Assembly (NCBI GenBank): GCA_026419775.2
Contig: JAOPGA020001510.1
Location: forward strand, 1 to 28,726
Origin: Acrasis kona
Taxonomy: Eukaryota; Heterolobosea; Eutetramitea; Acrasida; Acrasidae
DNA length: 28,726 nt
Direction of reading: 5' to 3'
Position numbers and translations under genes: made by a program. The notes beneath the pieces were generated by a model. That model made no database searches. It worked only from the letters and a program-made list of their open reading frames with translations, and was not told the origin of the DNA. This document shows, one piece after another, positions 18,035 to 26,283 of the stretch. The stretch's first letter is position 1. Every line of letters starts with the position of its first letter.

Positions 18035-18573
18035 GTTGTAAAGAAGGAATGATGGTTGTACAACAGGTCACACCTGCCATTAGAGGACTTCAACGACCTA
18101 CTATCAAGTAATAAAACTGGAATGTAGGCATTAAAAAAATAATGATTATAAATGAATTCGTTTATTTATTCTTGGGTCAAACGAAGATTGAAACAATCAA
18201 ATTGAAAGTTCAGTGGTGTTCTGTTAGAATAAATTTGTAAAAATTTGAATGGTATTTTATAATGTGATCCAGGAGTCTATATAAAATGTGTATTCGCATG
18301 TGTTGGTTTGCCTGTTCAATGAAGACTGTTTGACCTTAAATTGGTTTTAGACATCGGATCTGATTTGCCAAACTTTAGATCTTCGACTCTTTGTCTCCAA
18401 AGCGCCAGTAGACGCCTTCCTTCTTCATTCCGAAAAGTGGTCAACTTTACAATAAATGTACTTGAACGTTGGCTTCAAGACGTTGACAAGTGAAAGCTTC
18501 TTGGTTTGGGCTCGCGGGAAAATTATTGTGGTTCGAAAATTGATTGATTACACATCAAAATAAATAAAAAAGT
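18035..18573. other. intergenic between divergent folD and chitosanase genes
   Basis: About 540 bp with no open frame of note. It should contain both promoters. No tRNA or repeat is seen. Confidence 0.45.
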
Positions 18574-19428
18574 ATGTTCCTCAAGGTGGTATTATTGTGC
18601 CTCATCTTGGTAACTGCACATGGTGCTCTCGATGAGTGTCAAAAGGAGCTTGCATTCCGCATTACCAACATTTATGAGACAGGCACAACACGCTTCAAGT
18701 TTGACTACTGTCAAGTGAGTTCTAATCGGATCAACATTTAAATTCTAACCTAATTAGTGGTTAGACGATGGTGGAGGATATGATGCTGGATTCATTAGCG
18801 GCAACACTGCTTCTGGTGCCATTCTTGCTGTTGTCGAGAGATGGGAAAAGATTAAGCCTGAGGATGATTTAGTCACCCTCTTGCCAAGATTAAGACAAGT
18901 CGTAGGCACAAGTGATGTTCAAGGTCTAGAAAGACTATGTGATTTCTGGAGAGCTGCCACTAAGGATTCAAGATTCAACAGAGTCCAATACGACTATGCA
19001 ACTGACGGTTACTACAATCCTTCTCAAAGACATGGCGCCGAAATTGGTTTGACCATGCCTTTGGCTCGTGCTCAACTTTATGATGCAAACATTGAACAAG
19101 GTGACGGAGATGATGAGTTTTCATTGGGAGGAATGATTAAGACCACTATTAGTCAAGTTGGAATGCCAGAAAAAGGTAGACAGTCAGACTGGTTGGCAGC
19201 ATTCTTAAATGTAAGAATTGCAGCATTACATAAGGTTAGTTTATATGGTTTGATTCGACATTAACAAATGAAAAGAAAGGTTATGGAAACACTGATTACA
19301 GAGTGAAGAGTTACCAATGGGCTTTACAGCACGGTCAACAAAAAATGCAAGGAAAGACCGTTCAAGTTTTGGAAAATGGACTACAACAAGTCGTTAATGT
19401 GACATGTACTGGAGACTTCTCCAACTGA
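18574..19428 (+). CDS. secreted chitosanase, glycoside hydrolase family 46
   Basis: Three exons, 18574-18714, 18758-19234 and 19276-19428, with 43- and 41-nt GT-AG introns, give 256 residues. Residues 1-18 are a signal peptide (MFLKVVLLCLILVTAHGA). The N-terminal helix ITNIYETGT carries the catalytic Glu, and LDDGGGYDAGFISGNTASG carries the catalytic Asp, in the order and near-spacing known for GH46 (SAENS, then DGRGYT, in Streptomyces N174). Downstream conserved features include LLPRLRQV, FWRAATKDSRF, an Asp-rich turn (DGDDEFSLGGM), and SDWLAAFLNVRIAALHK spanning exon 2. The enzyme would cut glucosamine polymers outside the cell, fitting a predator of fungi or bacteria. GH46 is best known from bacteria and chlorella viruses, but the introns show long residence here. 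Confidence 0.85.
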
Positions 19429-19553
19429 GATAGTTAATAAAAATTTCATTTCCATCAAACTTTATTCATTTCACCCAAAAGACGACTTTTAAGAAGTATT
19501 CTAAGAGTAAGTAAGAATTTCGTCATCACGAGGAATGGTATTTTTCTAACGAG

Positions 19554-19653
19554 TTCCGAGTGGGAAAGCATTTTCCAAGCGTAGCGGAGCGGAGAGTCCG
19601 AGTGCCAAACCCAGAGGTTTGGCCGAGGTGGAAAATACTTTCACACGAGGAAC
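19554..19653. repeat. imperfect inverted repeat (fold-back) with inner hairpin
   Basis: Arms of about 24 bp (19554-19577 and 19629-19653) match except for a few positions. Inside lies a perfect 7-bp hairpin with a CAGA loop (19605-19622). The sequence between is rich in GCGGAGCGGAGAG-type words unlike the surrounding AT-rich DNA. Confidence 0.7.
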
Positions 19654-20228
19654 GAGCCTAGAATGGGAATTTTTTTATTTTATGGAAAGTGTAATATATA
19701 ACAGTTATTGTAAAATGCCAGCACCTCCACACCAAGCACCTCGAGTTCTACAACACCGATTAAGAGCCGAAGAAAGATAGCAAATAAGAATCGTACGGAG
19801 GTAGTTTCTCAACACGTCTCCCAGATTACTGCAGAGGAAGTGGAAAAAATTAGCACAAACAACAATCAATAAAAACAAAAAAAATTACCAATTGTATGTT
19901 GATTTTGTTGAGAAAGGTGCACCACTTCTGGAATATAATGCTAAATCAATTAGGTGTTTTTTAAAGTATTTGTCTGATGAAGGATATAAATCAGACTACC
20001 TATTTCAGATGCACTCCGCTATATCGTTCTATTATGAGACAGTAAGAGAGAAAAGTGTGAAGAATCTAGAAAACTACGCATCCGTTACAAAACGAATCAG
20101 ACGAAGACATTGTTGTTAACGAAAAGATGAAAAAGCGTGCTCCACCCGTGATGCCTACATTTAATATTAGCGGATGTAACAATTGTACATTTAACTTTAA
20201 AATGTAGTTCAACATTAAAAAATTTTTT

Positions 20229-20268
20229 ACTTTCTACTCACCGCGGCCACTTTCTACTCACTGCGGAA
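20229..20268. repeat. tandem duplication of a 20-bp unit
   Basis: ACTTTCTACTCACCGCGGCC (20229-20248) is followed directly by ACTTTCTACTCACTGCGGAA (20249-20268), 17 of 20 identical. It lies at the right side of the decayed element and may be part of its terminal structure. Confidence 0.75.
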
Positions 20269-20436
20269 CCAGTCCGCAAAAGTCCGTTCTGTTTCTAACG
20301 AAGTTCGTCCAAGCTTAATTTCTTAGGCAACTTTCCACACAAATAAAAAATGTATTATTATCTCCACGTTTAGGTACACAACCAAACGCTGCAGAATATT
20401 TTTCTTATTATTGTTTCAAAACCAGTTGAAGGCATG

Positions 20437-21195
20437 TGTGACCAAAAATAACTTCCAAGTTCAGCTTTGGAATACATAACAAATTTATTTCATTTCCTTG
20501 CTTAGCTTGAATCTTCCGAGTTCTTTCTAGCGTACATGTATGCATTTATCATCCCCTTGAACTGTACTCCAGGCATNAATTGGGTTTGGTCCAGGCCCAA
20601 AGTCTTGGCCATTCTTGAAGCAAATGATTGGCAATTAATGGTTCCACTCCAAAGTACCACGTGTGGACAAGTCTTCTCATCACAACCTGTCAATTCACAA
20701 TATCGCACTTTTCCATCTTCTTCACACATTTTTTTAAATAGTGTATCGGCAAGCTTATAAAAATGTGAGGATATATCTATGAATTTACGACCCTCCTTTG
20801 CTCTAATGTTGCTCAAATCCACCACTCCCAAATCATAAAACCTCCTTAGCTTTGGATCATTCTTGTACACACCATGGCCTCCTCCTGATAGATAAATGAT
20901 GTGACTGTCATCGACTCTGACAATTGGGTGTTTGGATCTTAGGTGGATATGGTAGCCTCTCAAAGCTTCTTCGTTCGTGTGTCCCATTATATCTATCATC
21001 ATCACTGCGTGTCTGTCACAATATCCACTTGCAACGTCCTTGATTGGATCTCCGTACATGAGTATGTAGACACGACCTCTCTGTTCCAGATCAATACTAT
21101 TAAAATCTCCATAATAATCGAATCCAGGCATCTTGGTAGGTTCTAGATCGAAATCGTCTTTTTTGTGTTTTATAAAAAGCGACCACATGACCAGA
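20437..21195. repeat. direct repeat, copy 1 (pair at 26446-27239)
   Basis: The duplicated unit covers the coding region plus its 3' flank (starting at GTGTGACCAAAAATAAC) and ends just upstream of the ATG (ATCTGGTCATG). By eye I count about 25 differences across the coding part. Copy 2 has about 40 extra bases in the 3' flank. Confidence 0.85.
20502..21188 (-). CDS. unknown 228-aa protein, permuted papain-fold-like; copy 1 of a duplicated gene
   Basis: 228 residues from ATG 21186-21188 (MWSL). The copy at 26545-27231 has the same length and differs at about 13 residues. I recognise no named family. Two conserved-looking sites, a histidine in YCDRHAVMMID (H60) and a cysteine in GTINCQSFASRMAKTLGL (C186), follow the His-then-Cys order of circularly permuted papain-fold enzymes (LRAT, PPPDE, some NlpC/P60), where NC-x-x-F-A followed by L-x-L is typical. 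A thiol hydrolase or acyltransferase role is therefore a reasoned guess. Extra CxxC-like pairs (CELTGCDEKTCPH) could bind metal. There is no signal peptide. One ambiguous base (20577) hides one residue. Confidence 0.72.
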   Translation of the reverse strand: MWSLFIKHKKDDFDLEPTKMPGFDYYGDFNSIDLEQRGRVYILMYGDPIKDVASGYCDRHAVMMIDIMGHTNEEALRGYHIHLRSKHPIVRVDDSHIIYLSGGGHGVYKNDPKLRRFYDLGVVDLSNIRAKEGRKFIDISSHFYKLADTLFKKMCEEDGKVRYCELTGCDEKTCPHVVLWSGTINCQSFASRMAKTLGLDQTQXMPGVQFKGMINAYMYARKNSEDSS

Positions 21196-21431
21196 TACAC
21201 CTAGGATTTCTGTAAGAACTTGTGCCTCTTGTTGTGGTAAAGTATCTTACTTAGCGCCGTCAACCAAAGGATCCTGATTTGGTTTTGTAAATATTGGCGA
21301 AGAACGCGAGAGGTCCAAACGCTATCCCGATTTATAATGTTCAACAAATGTTCGTAGAACTTTAGACATTATAAATAGCGTTTGCAAAAAAAGCACCAAC
21401 TTCCAAGAAATTTAATCCAACACAAAGCATT

Positions 21432-21929
21432 ATGTCGTGGCCTCCAGAATGCCGTTCAAGTGATGTTACTAACGAGTGTAAAGGACTCTCAAATGAGCAA
21501 ATCAAACAGTTTTGCAAAACACAGTATTTTGATTTCAAAAGAGAAGACGGGACGGATTACTTACGTGTAACAACTGACCCTAGAATGGTTCATAGGGGTT
21601 ATCATCGTGTCTCAATTACCTTCTATAACAGAAAAGATAAAAGGGGTGAAGGAAAGAGAGAGTTTTATCCTCACGAAGATTACCAAAAGTCACCAAGCTG
21701 CAACTGTGGTCGTGATGCAATGATGTACGCACTTAGGGAGATAGATGCTTATAATTTTGTGCTTGACCACCCGAAGATAACTAGTTTGATTCATAACTTG
21801 TTCTGCATAAGTAAAGAAGTCTATCGCAAGGTTCCAATTCCCAGGAGTGGTAACTCTGAAGAAAATCTAAGATTCGTACTATTTGATGATGATGTTGTTA
21901 TTTTTGAAAGAATTACCTCTGGTTATTAA
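21432..21929 (+). CDS. unknown 165-aa protein
   Basis: 165 residues from ATG 21432 with no intron. The composition is normal and the frame is clean, so it is probably a real gene. Cysteine-containing segments lie at the start (CRSSDVTNECKGLS) and in the middle (SPSCNCGRDAMMYALREID). The C-terminal half alternates strands and helices (IHNLFCISKEVYRKVPI, then LRFVLFDDDVVIFE). I recognise no family, signal peptide or membrane helix. It lies 243 bp from the divergent duplicated gene and may share its promoter region. Confidence 0.6.
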   Translation: MSWPPECRSSDVTNECKGLSNEQIKQFCKTQYFDFKREDGTDYLRVTTDPRMVHRGYHRVSITFYNRKDKRGEGKREFYPHEDYQKSPSCNCGRDAMMYALREIDAYNFVLDHPKITSLIHNLFCISKEVYRKVPIPRSGNSEENLRFVLFDDDVVIFERITSGY

Positions 21930-22237
21930 ATAAGCACATTTAGTATTTATCATGAACTTTATTTTCTTCTCATCATGATTTTTGTATGGCAAAGTACCAA
22001 CGACGTTGTTGAACAACACTTGTCGCGACAATTAAATAGGGTTGTTCCCTTTACAAGATAACGGGTTTATTGGGTTTTCACCCTTTACAAGAAGAGGATC
22101 CTTCTAATCTTTCAAACATTACGTTGCGTTGAGTCAACCTTCATTACAACATGAACTCTAACTTTTCTACAGATGCCGAAAACTTGTCGATAAGGAAAGT
22201 TAACATTCGAATAATACAAAATTAATTTTATTTACAT
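21930..22237. other. intergenic between convergent genes
   Basis: About 308 bp with no open frame of note. It holds a near-repeat of CCCTTTACAAGA (about 22048 and 22080). The AATAAA-type signal for the membrane-protein gene lies at its right end (TTTATT near 22228). Confidence 0.4.
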
Positions 22238-23068
22238 TTATCTACGTGCTGCAATTTGTAACAAGCCGGCAATTAGATACAATGAACCAGCAATGACCCA
22301 CAAAACACCTGCTTCAGTTTGGAATGACCTGCTGAAGAATGTTCTGAGGAAACTAGTCCATGCGATGGAACCTAATAACAAAAGAACTGAAGCAACAGTG
22401 TACATGACTGTTGCAATACCATTCAAATACAAGCTTGAGATTAAGCTCTTTGGTGCGACTTCGAAGGTTGTGGCACCGTTGGTGCGACTAGTCAAGTTGT
22501 TCATGTAGGTGTGGTACAAGTAAATACCATCCACAATGGCACCATAGTTTCTTAAGAGGAAGTAGGCAAGGATTAATGAGGAACCAATTATCCAAATAAT
22601 AGTACCAGCGTTGAAGGTATCAAATCTGTCTGTGCCTGATAACCACAAAGCGGCACCAATAATCATAAGGATGCTTCCCAAGAAGAAGGCAATGCTTCCG
22701 AAGATGTTCAAAAAGTGATATGGTGTCCTTGAGTTCTTGTTTCCAAGGTCAAATCCTCCAATGAAGGAGAATACAGATGCTAATGTGAAGAAGGAGAAGG
22801 CAATGATCCAGAGGACACCGCTGGCAACGTAGTGGTATCCAAAGTCAGCCAAACTAATAGCTGCACCGACTAGTAATAGAACGCCTCCAATAAACATGGA
22901 TAGACCCATGAGGGCACCCATAATTTGGGATAGTACTTGTGACTTGGCTACGACTGGCGCGGCATAAGCTGTTTGTGTGATTGTCGTTTCAGTGACGGTG
23001 GTTGCTCCTGGTCCGCCTAAAACTTTTGTTGGTGCAGTTGTTGGTAATAGTGTGTTTGCTGTTGACAT
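22238..23068 (-). CDS. six-helix integral membrane protein, possibly YrhK-like
   Basis: 276 residues from ATG 23066-23068 with no intron. A polar Thr-rich N-terminal tail of about 42 residues precedes six hydrophobic segments: LMGLSMFIGGVLLLVGAAIS, GVLWIIAFSFFTLASVFSFI, IFGSIAFFLGSILMIIGAAL, GTIIWIIGSSLILAYFLL, ATVMYTVASVLLLLGSIAWT and GVLWVIAGSLYLIAGLLQIA. Pairs of helices look like repeats of a unit ending G-x-x-W-I-I-G/A-S-x-L, which recalls the YrhK family, but I cannot prove that. A role in transport or lipid homeostasis would be speculation. AATAAA follows the stop on the minus strand. Confidence 0.7.
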   Translation of the reverse strand: MSTANTLLPTTAPTKVLGGPGATTVTETTITQTAYAAPVVAKSQVLSQIMGALMGLSMFIGGVLLLVGAAISLADFGYHYVASGVLWIIAFSFFTLASVFSFIGGFDLGNKNSRTPYHFLNIFGSIAFFLGSILMIIGAALWLSGTDRFDTFNAGTIIWIIGSSLILAYFLLRNYGAIVDGIYLYHTYMNNLTSRTNGATTFEVAPKSLISSLYLNGIATVMYTVASVLLLLGSIAWTSFLRTFFSRSFQTEAGVLWVIAGSLYLIAGLLQIAARR

Positions 23069-23240
23069 GTTGTTGTGTTTATTTTTGTGTCGAGTGAAGA
23101 TAATTGTCTCTTTCTTTAAATAGATGAAAACTAAAAATAAAAATAGTTAAAAATATATATTGCTGCTTTAGGGAATTCTAATGAAGTGTTTGACACTTTT
23201 GTAAAAAAGCGAACTATGTCATCTTGATAAATAGTCACTG

Positions 23241-23525
23241 ATGGCCAAGATTGCACCTAAGTTGTCGCTAGGATGGCCTCACTCTGCTGCAAGCCAGGTA
23301 TCATTATTGAAACTGTTTGAGGAGGACCCATTATATATGAGAACGTGTCATGGTTCCTACAAAGAAAACGAAACACTCATAGTAAAGAGTCCAAACTGGG
23401 TGAGTGTGACGAAAAAGCAGATCCTTGAAAATGAAGTGTGTGATGTCTTTTCTGTTAAAATTTTAAACCAAATTTTCACTCATAAAGCTTTGAAGAAGAA
23501 GAACGAAGACGGAGATGAATCATGA
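23241..23525 (+). CDS. unknown 94-aa protein, first of two overlapping frames
   Basis: 94 residues from ATG 23241. It is protein-like (LLKLFEEDPLYMRTC, then SPNWVSVTKKQILENEVCDV) but unrecognised. It ends in a charged tail (KKKNEDGDES). The next frame starts at ATG 23515, inside the last codons of this one, and no GT-AG pair I tried joins them in phase. They are either two overlapping cistrons or a single gene with an unseen splice or an indel. Confidence 0.45.
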   Translation: MAKIAPKLSLGWPHSAASQVSLLKLFEEDPLYMRTCHGSYKENETLIVKSPNWVSVTKKQILENEVCDVFSVKILNQIFTHKALKKKNEDGDES

Positions 23526-23772
23526 TTTTTCAACAGTAAAAAAAGCAATTGCCGAAGACGAAAACATTCATTGTAGTGAGAGCTATCGCAATAAAGTAAT
23601 GCTTGGAATGAAGAGAAAGTATGGGATGTTGATTCATCAAGACGGCTCTTTCGATCCAGCCGTGAAAAAAAACATTAGCGATACAATGAAGGAAAGAAGA
23701 GACAAAAAAGGATGCGGCCAAGACAAATGTGATGGAGGATGTTGCAGGAAAGTTTGTATATATATATTTTAG
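23515..23772 (+). CDS. unknown 85-aa protein with Cys-rich tail, second of two overlapping frames
   Basis: Starts at ATG 23515 (MNHDFSTVKKAIAED). Middle segment: RNKVMLGMKRKYGMLIHQDG, then DPAVKKNISDTMKERRDKK. The tail CGQDKCDGGCCRKVC may bind metal or form disulphides, but there is no signal peptide. It could be the C-terminal half of the preceding frame's protein. tRNA-Glu(TTC) begins 32 bp after the stop. Confidence 0.45.
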   Translation: MNHDFSTVKKAIAEDENIHCSESYRNKVMLGMKRKYGMLIHQDGSFDPAVKKNISDTMKERRDKKGCGQDKCDGGCCRKVCIYIF

Positions 23773-23804
23773 AATATATTTCACCATTCAAAAATTTATA
23801 CAAA

Positions 23805-23889
23805 TCCGTTATAGTCTAGGTGGTCTATAAAATCATTAGGATGAGCGGCTTTCACCCGCTAGACCCGGGTTCGAGTCCCGGTAACGGAG
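23805..23889 (+). tRNA. tRNA-Glu (TTC) with a D-loop insertion
   Basis: Acceptor TCCGTTA (23805-23811) pairs with TAACGGA (23882-23888); discriminator G23889. D-stem GTCT/GGAT (23814-23817 with 23839-23842). Anticodon stem AGCGG/CCGCT (23844-23848 with 23856-23860), loop CTTTCAC, anticodon TTC at 23851-23853. T-arm CCGGG-TTCGAGT-CCCGG (23865-23881). The D-loop is 21 nt; other eukaryotic tRNA-Glu have 8. There is no 37/38 intron. TTTT at 23892-23895 terminates. The A-box is intact up to the GG pair. Confidence 0.9.
23827..23837 (+). other. putative non-canonical intron in D-loop of tRNA-Glu(TTC)
   Basis: Exon TGGT (23821-23824) pairs with ATCA (23832-23835, one G-T). The 5' bulge is CT|A and the 3' bulge TT|A. 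Removing 11 nt leaves a 10-nt D-loop ending in A21. A slightly different register (GTGG with TCAT) would give other boundaries, so the exact ends are uncertain. Confidence 0.5.
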
Positions 23890-23956
23890 AATTTTCCTGC
23901 ATCATTTTTCTTTGTTATGGTGAACGCCATGCCACTAACTCCTTTACCATGCTGGT

Positions 23957-24193
23957 TCAAGCTTGATACTTTAAAGTATGTGGTCGGTGTTGGGTATGTG
24001 TGGGCGTGAATGTTGGAGTAGGTGAAGATGTTGGTGTGAGCGTCGGAGTGGATGTAAATGTGGGTGTAGGAGTGATTGTTTGTGTTTGTGTCAATGTCAA
24101 AGTTGGTTCCGGGATTGTTGCTGTAGAAGTGGCTGTGTTTGTTCTGGCATGTTCAGTAGTATGTGAATAATTATTCGTTTGAGATGATTTCAT
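23957..24193 (-). CDS. Thr/Pro-rich low-complexity ORF
   Basis: 78 codons from ATG 24191-24193. Apart from a polar start (MKSSQTNNYSHTTEHARTN) it is nearly all Thr, Pro and Ser in TPTP-type repeats, as in mucin-like stalks. There is no signal peptide, so if real it may be an exon of a secreted or wall protein. The plus-strand reading is Val/Gly-rich. Low complexity makes the call weak. Confidence 0.33.
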   Translation of the reverse strand: MKSSQTNNYSHTTEHARTNTATSTATIPEPTLTLTQTQTITPTPTFTSTPTLTPTSSPTPTFTPTHTQHRPHTLKYQA

Positions 24194-24591
24194 TTTAACA
24201 AATTTCTCAGTTGGAGGTAAGATCCTAATATTTCATACTCATATTGAGTTTTTTAAAGTAAAGTAAAATGTACCTGGTTTGCATCAAAAATGCTTCTTCA
24301 ATTCGCACTCATCCAATCTTCACGAGCTCCATACTTTTTACTGTTTCGTAGGGGTTCACAAATGAGGTAGTTGGATGTACCAATTCTAATGGAAAGTTTT
24401 TTGCTTCTTCACTTAAATGGCCTCATAAAGGGTCAAAGGTAGACTCACACTAACACAGTTTCCGTACATCGATAGTGTTTCGACAATCTTTTCGGCCCCA
24501 AAATTTCTAGAAATTGGTGTTGGAAAATATCACATTGCCAATGTTAAAAATCATCATTTATTAATTCCTTGCATAATGCTCTGAAATGGTC
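24194..24591. other. intergenic with a possible plus-strand gene remnant
   Basis: Plus-strand stretches near 24269-24345 (MYLVCIKNASSIRTHPIFTS), 24353-24439 (EVVGCTNSNGKFFASSLKW) and 24460-24540 (FLEIGVGKYHIANVK) read like pieces of one protein, possibly RCC1-like. An in-frame stop and a would-be 20-nt intron separate them. It may be a decayed host gene. The right end (24540-24591) is the 3' UTR of the next gene, with a minus-strand AATAAA. Confidence 0.28.
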
Positions 24592-25653
24592 TTACGGCTG
24601 ACCACTATAGGTTAAAGTTACCTCGTCCTCAGTTCCAAACATTGTCGGGTCAGGGTAAATTCGTGAGAGGAAATCACCTCCGCAAGAATAATACATTAAC
24701 AAAGTCGGTCTATGACGGTCGTCGGAATAATGTTGAGTGTAATAGGCGCTGCTAAACATTTGAGGACATGTGTTTGCTCCTTTTCCCTCTGTGAACATCG
24801 CCCTTAATCCCCTTACTACTTCTGTGACGTATTCTTTTATGCCTCCTTCGCATTCTTCCAAATTAGAGAAATAATCAACATCTTCATTTGGCGGAAGGTC
24901 CAGTACGTCAAACGCTCTTGTAATGTACCCACCGTCGAAAGACGCTCTGCCAGTTCCTACGCCCACGTCATTTCCTCTTTGCTTTTCTACAAAGTCATTC
25001 CCTTTGTAATATCTGGCTGAGCTGGATTTCATACTCATGGCTGGGGTATAAACGGTTCCCTCATCGATATGATTACAACTAATGTATAAATGTCCAGATG
25101 TAGGAAGATTATTCAAATTCGAGGTAAAAGTATCAGCAAGAATGGACAAATCAAATTGGCATAATAAGAAGTCTGTGAATTCTTGGGGGTAGGAGTCAGG
25201 TACATCATACTCTTCGGTGTCGAAGCGAGAGATTGCGTTAGGGCTGTCCTCTGGGCGTCTACGAGAAATTTCGAATGCTATATGAACCTCGATTAGTTCC
25301 TCCATCCGTGTGCGTATCCCAGCAGTTATATTCTGGTCCGCACCAGCTTCCTTGGCGGCAGTGGTAATTTTGTTTAATAACTCCTCCTTCTTATTTAATA
25401 ATGGAAGCACTTTTGTTTTTATTCTATTCTTGTAGTCATCCACTCTTTCCTCACGATTGAATAATTTTGCGTTAATGTTTACTAGCAAGAGTAGTTTTTC
25501 ATAGTATTCCTTCCAGAACGACTCTTCATTTACTGTTGTAGAGTCCAATCCGGTTGGTTCCAAAAAAGAGAAAACGTCACTGAGCTCGCCACGAACATCT
25601 TCAACCTTCAGTTTTTTAAAGTTTTCTTTCGAATCCTCATTCTCTCTCTTCAT
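24592..25653 (-). CDS. unknown 353-aa protein, weakly DUF1963/YwqG-like
   Basis: 353 residues from ATG 25651-25653 with no intron. A basic start (MKRENEDSKENFKKLKVED) looks like a nuclear signal. Residues about 45-135 are helical and charged. The C-terminal half contains FTDFLLCQFDLSILAD followed by LPTSGHLYISCNHID, and ends PTLLMYYSCGGDFLSRIY; this order recalls YwqG/DUF1963 proteins (FLAQ-x-x-L, LP-x-x-G-x-L-Y, then a late Gly-Asp segment), whose function is unknown. The match is by eye only. AATAAA follows the stop on the minus strand. Confidence 0.6.
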   Translation of the reverse strand: MKRENEDSKENFKKLKVEDVRGELSDVFSFLEPTGLDSTTVNEESFWKEYYEKLLLLVNINAKLFNREERVDDYKNRIKTKVLPLLNKKEELLNKITTAAKEAGADQNITAGIRTRMEELIEVHIAFEISRRRPEDSPNAISRFDTEEYDVPDSYPQEFTDFLLCQFDLSILADTFTSNLNNLPTSGHLYISCNHIDEGTVYTPAMSMKSSSARYYKGNDFVEKQRGNDVGVGTGRASFDGGYITRAFDVLDLPPNEDVDYFSNLEECEGGIKEYVTEVVRGLRAMFTEGKGANTCPQMFSSAYYTQHYSDDRHRPTLLMYYSCGGDFLSRIYPDPTMFGTEDEVTLTYSGQP

Positions 25654-26217
25654 TGTTTTTCTATTGTCAATGTATACAATTCTCTAAAATATTATATTAT
25701 ATTTCCAATAAATAGTCGACAATAAGAACAGCGTAATCAACCCGAACTACGCATATTGAAAACTTGAAGTTGCACATGGTAACCCAGAAATTTTTTTATT
25801 AATTTTGTAAGTGTCTAGAACAGGTGCTTTGACAGGAAGTGATAAAAGTTGCGGTATGTAATCTGTCATGGTATTATATCTCAACATGTATGTCATGTCA
25901 TTCAGAATGTTCCAAGGATGATCATGTCATTCATGTGCGTATGTCTTGGTGCGTTGATGTAAATTCACAAATTTTCCACCAAATGGTTCATCTGATCATG
26001 CCACAATAATCCAATGTCGTAATGTTGCTTTCAGAATGTCGAGAGAGTGCGAATGTAGAGGAAGCATCACCAATGTTTTTCTCAACGCATCGAGCAAACA
26101 AGTATATATTCACCAGGCAGGCGCAGACCCAAAGGGATCTTTAACGCAATGTAAAAGTATTTATCAAAGTATAAAAATTACACAGTCACAATTGTATATT
26201 GGAAAAGTTAAGTATAT
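25654..26217. other. intergenic upstream of tRNA-Val
   Basis: About 560 bp. A short ATG frame at 26036 (MSRECECRGSITNVF), preceded by a ctttcag acceptor-like site and followed by a GTATAT donor-like site, could be a small exon but runs into the tRNA. The rest shows no gene or repeat. Confidence 0.35.
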
Positions 26218-26238
26218 GTTCGCTTATATCAGTTGGTT

Positions 26239-26255
26239 GTAACAAATCTAATAAT
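26239..26255 (+). other. putative non-canonical intron in D-loop of tRNA-Val (ends approximate)
   Basis: About 17 extra bases after AGTTGGTT. The pairing of exon GTTG (26232-26235) with TAAT (26249-26252) is possible but uses two G-T pairs and leaves a 4-nt 3' bulge, so it is less regular than in the other three tRNAs. Confidence 0.4.
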
Positions 26256-26272
26256 ATATAGCTGCTTTAACA

Positions 26273-26283
26273 CATTTGTATAT
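26273..26283 (+). other. canonical-position 11-nt intron of tRNA-Val
   Basis: CATTTGTATAT lies between A37 and C38; because both neighbours are C the boundary could shift by one. Most eukaryotic tRNA-Val(AAC) genes lack an intron. Confidence 0.7.

Larger units (their letters stand above)
19525..20310 (+). mobile_element. decayed element with fold-back end and tyrosine-recombinase-like fragment
   Basis: About 790 bp. The left part (19525-19675) is an imperfect fold-back: 19554-19577 pairs with 19629-19653, around a perfect inner hairpin CCAAACC/GGTTTGG (19605-19611 with 19616-19622). A similar TTTCTAACGA-GTTC motif occurs near both ends (19543-19557 and 20292-20307). Between them a short frame (19892-20119 region) resembles the N-terminal core-binding domain of tyrosine recombinases (EYNAKSIRCFLKYLSDEG). 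The catalytic domain is not present. The element looks broken and old; Crypton-like or DIRS-like kinship are both possible from what can be seen. Confidence 0.45.

Noticed and set aside
20536-21146. Plus-strand frames across copy 1 (and the same at 26579-27189 across copy 2)
   Set aside because: They mirror the duplicated minus-strand gene and have no independent support.
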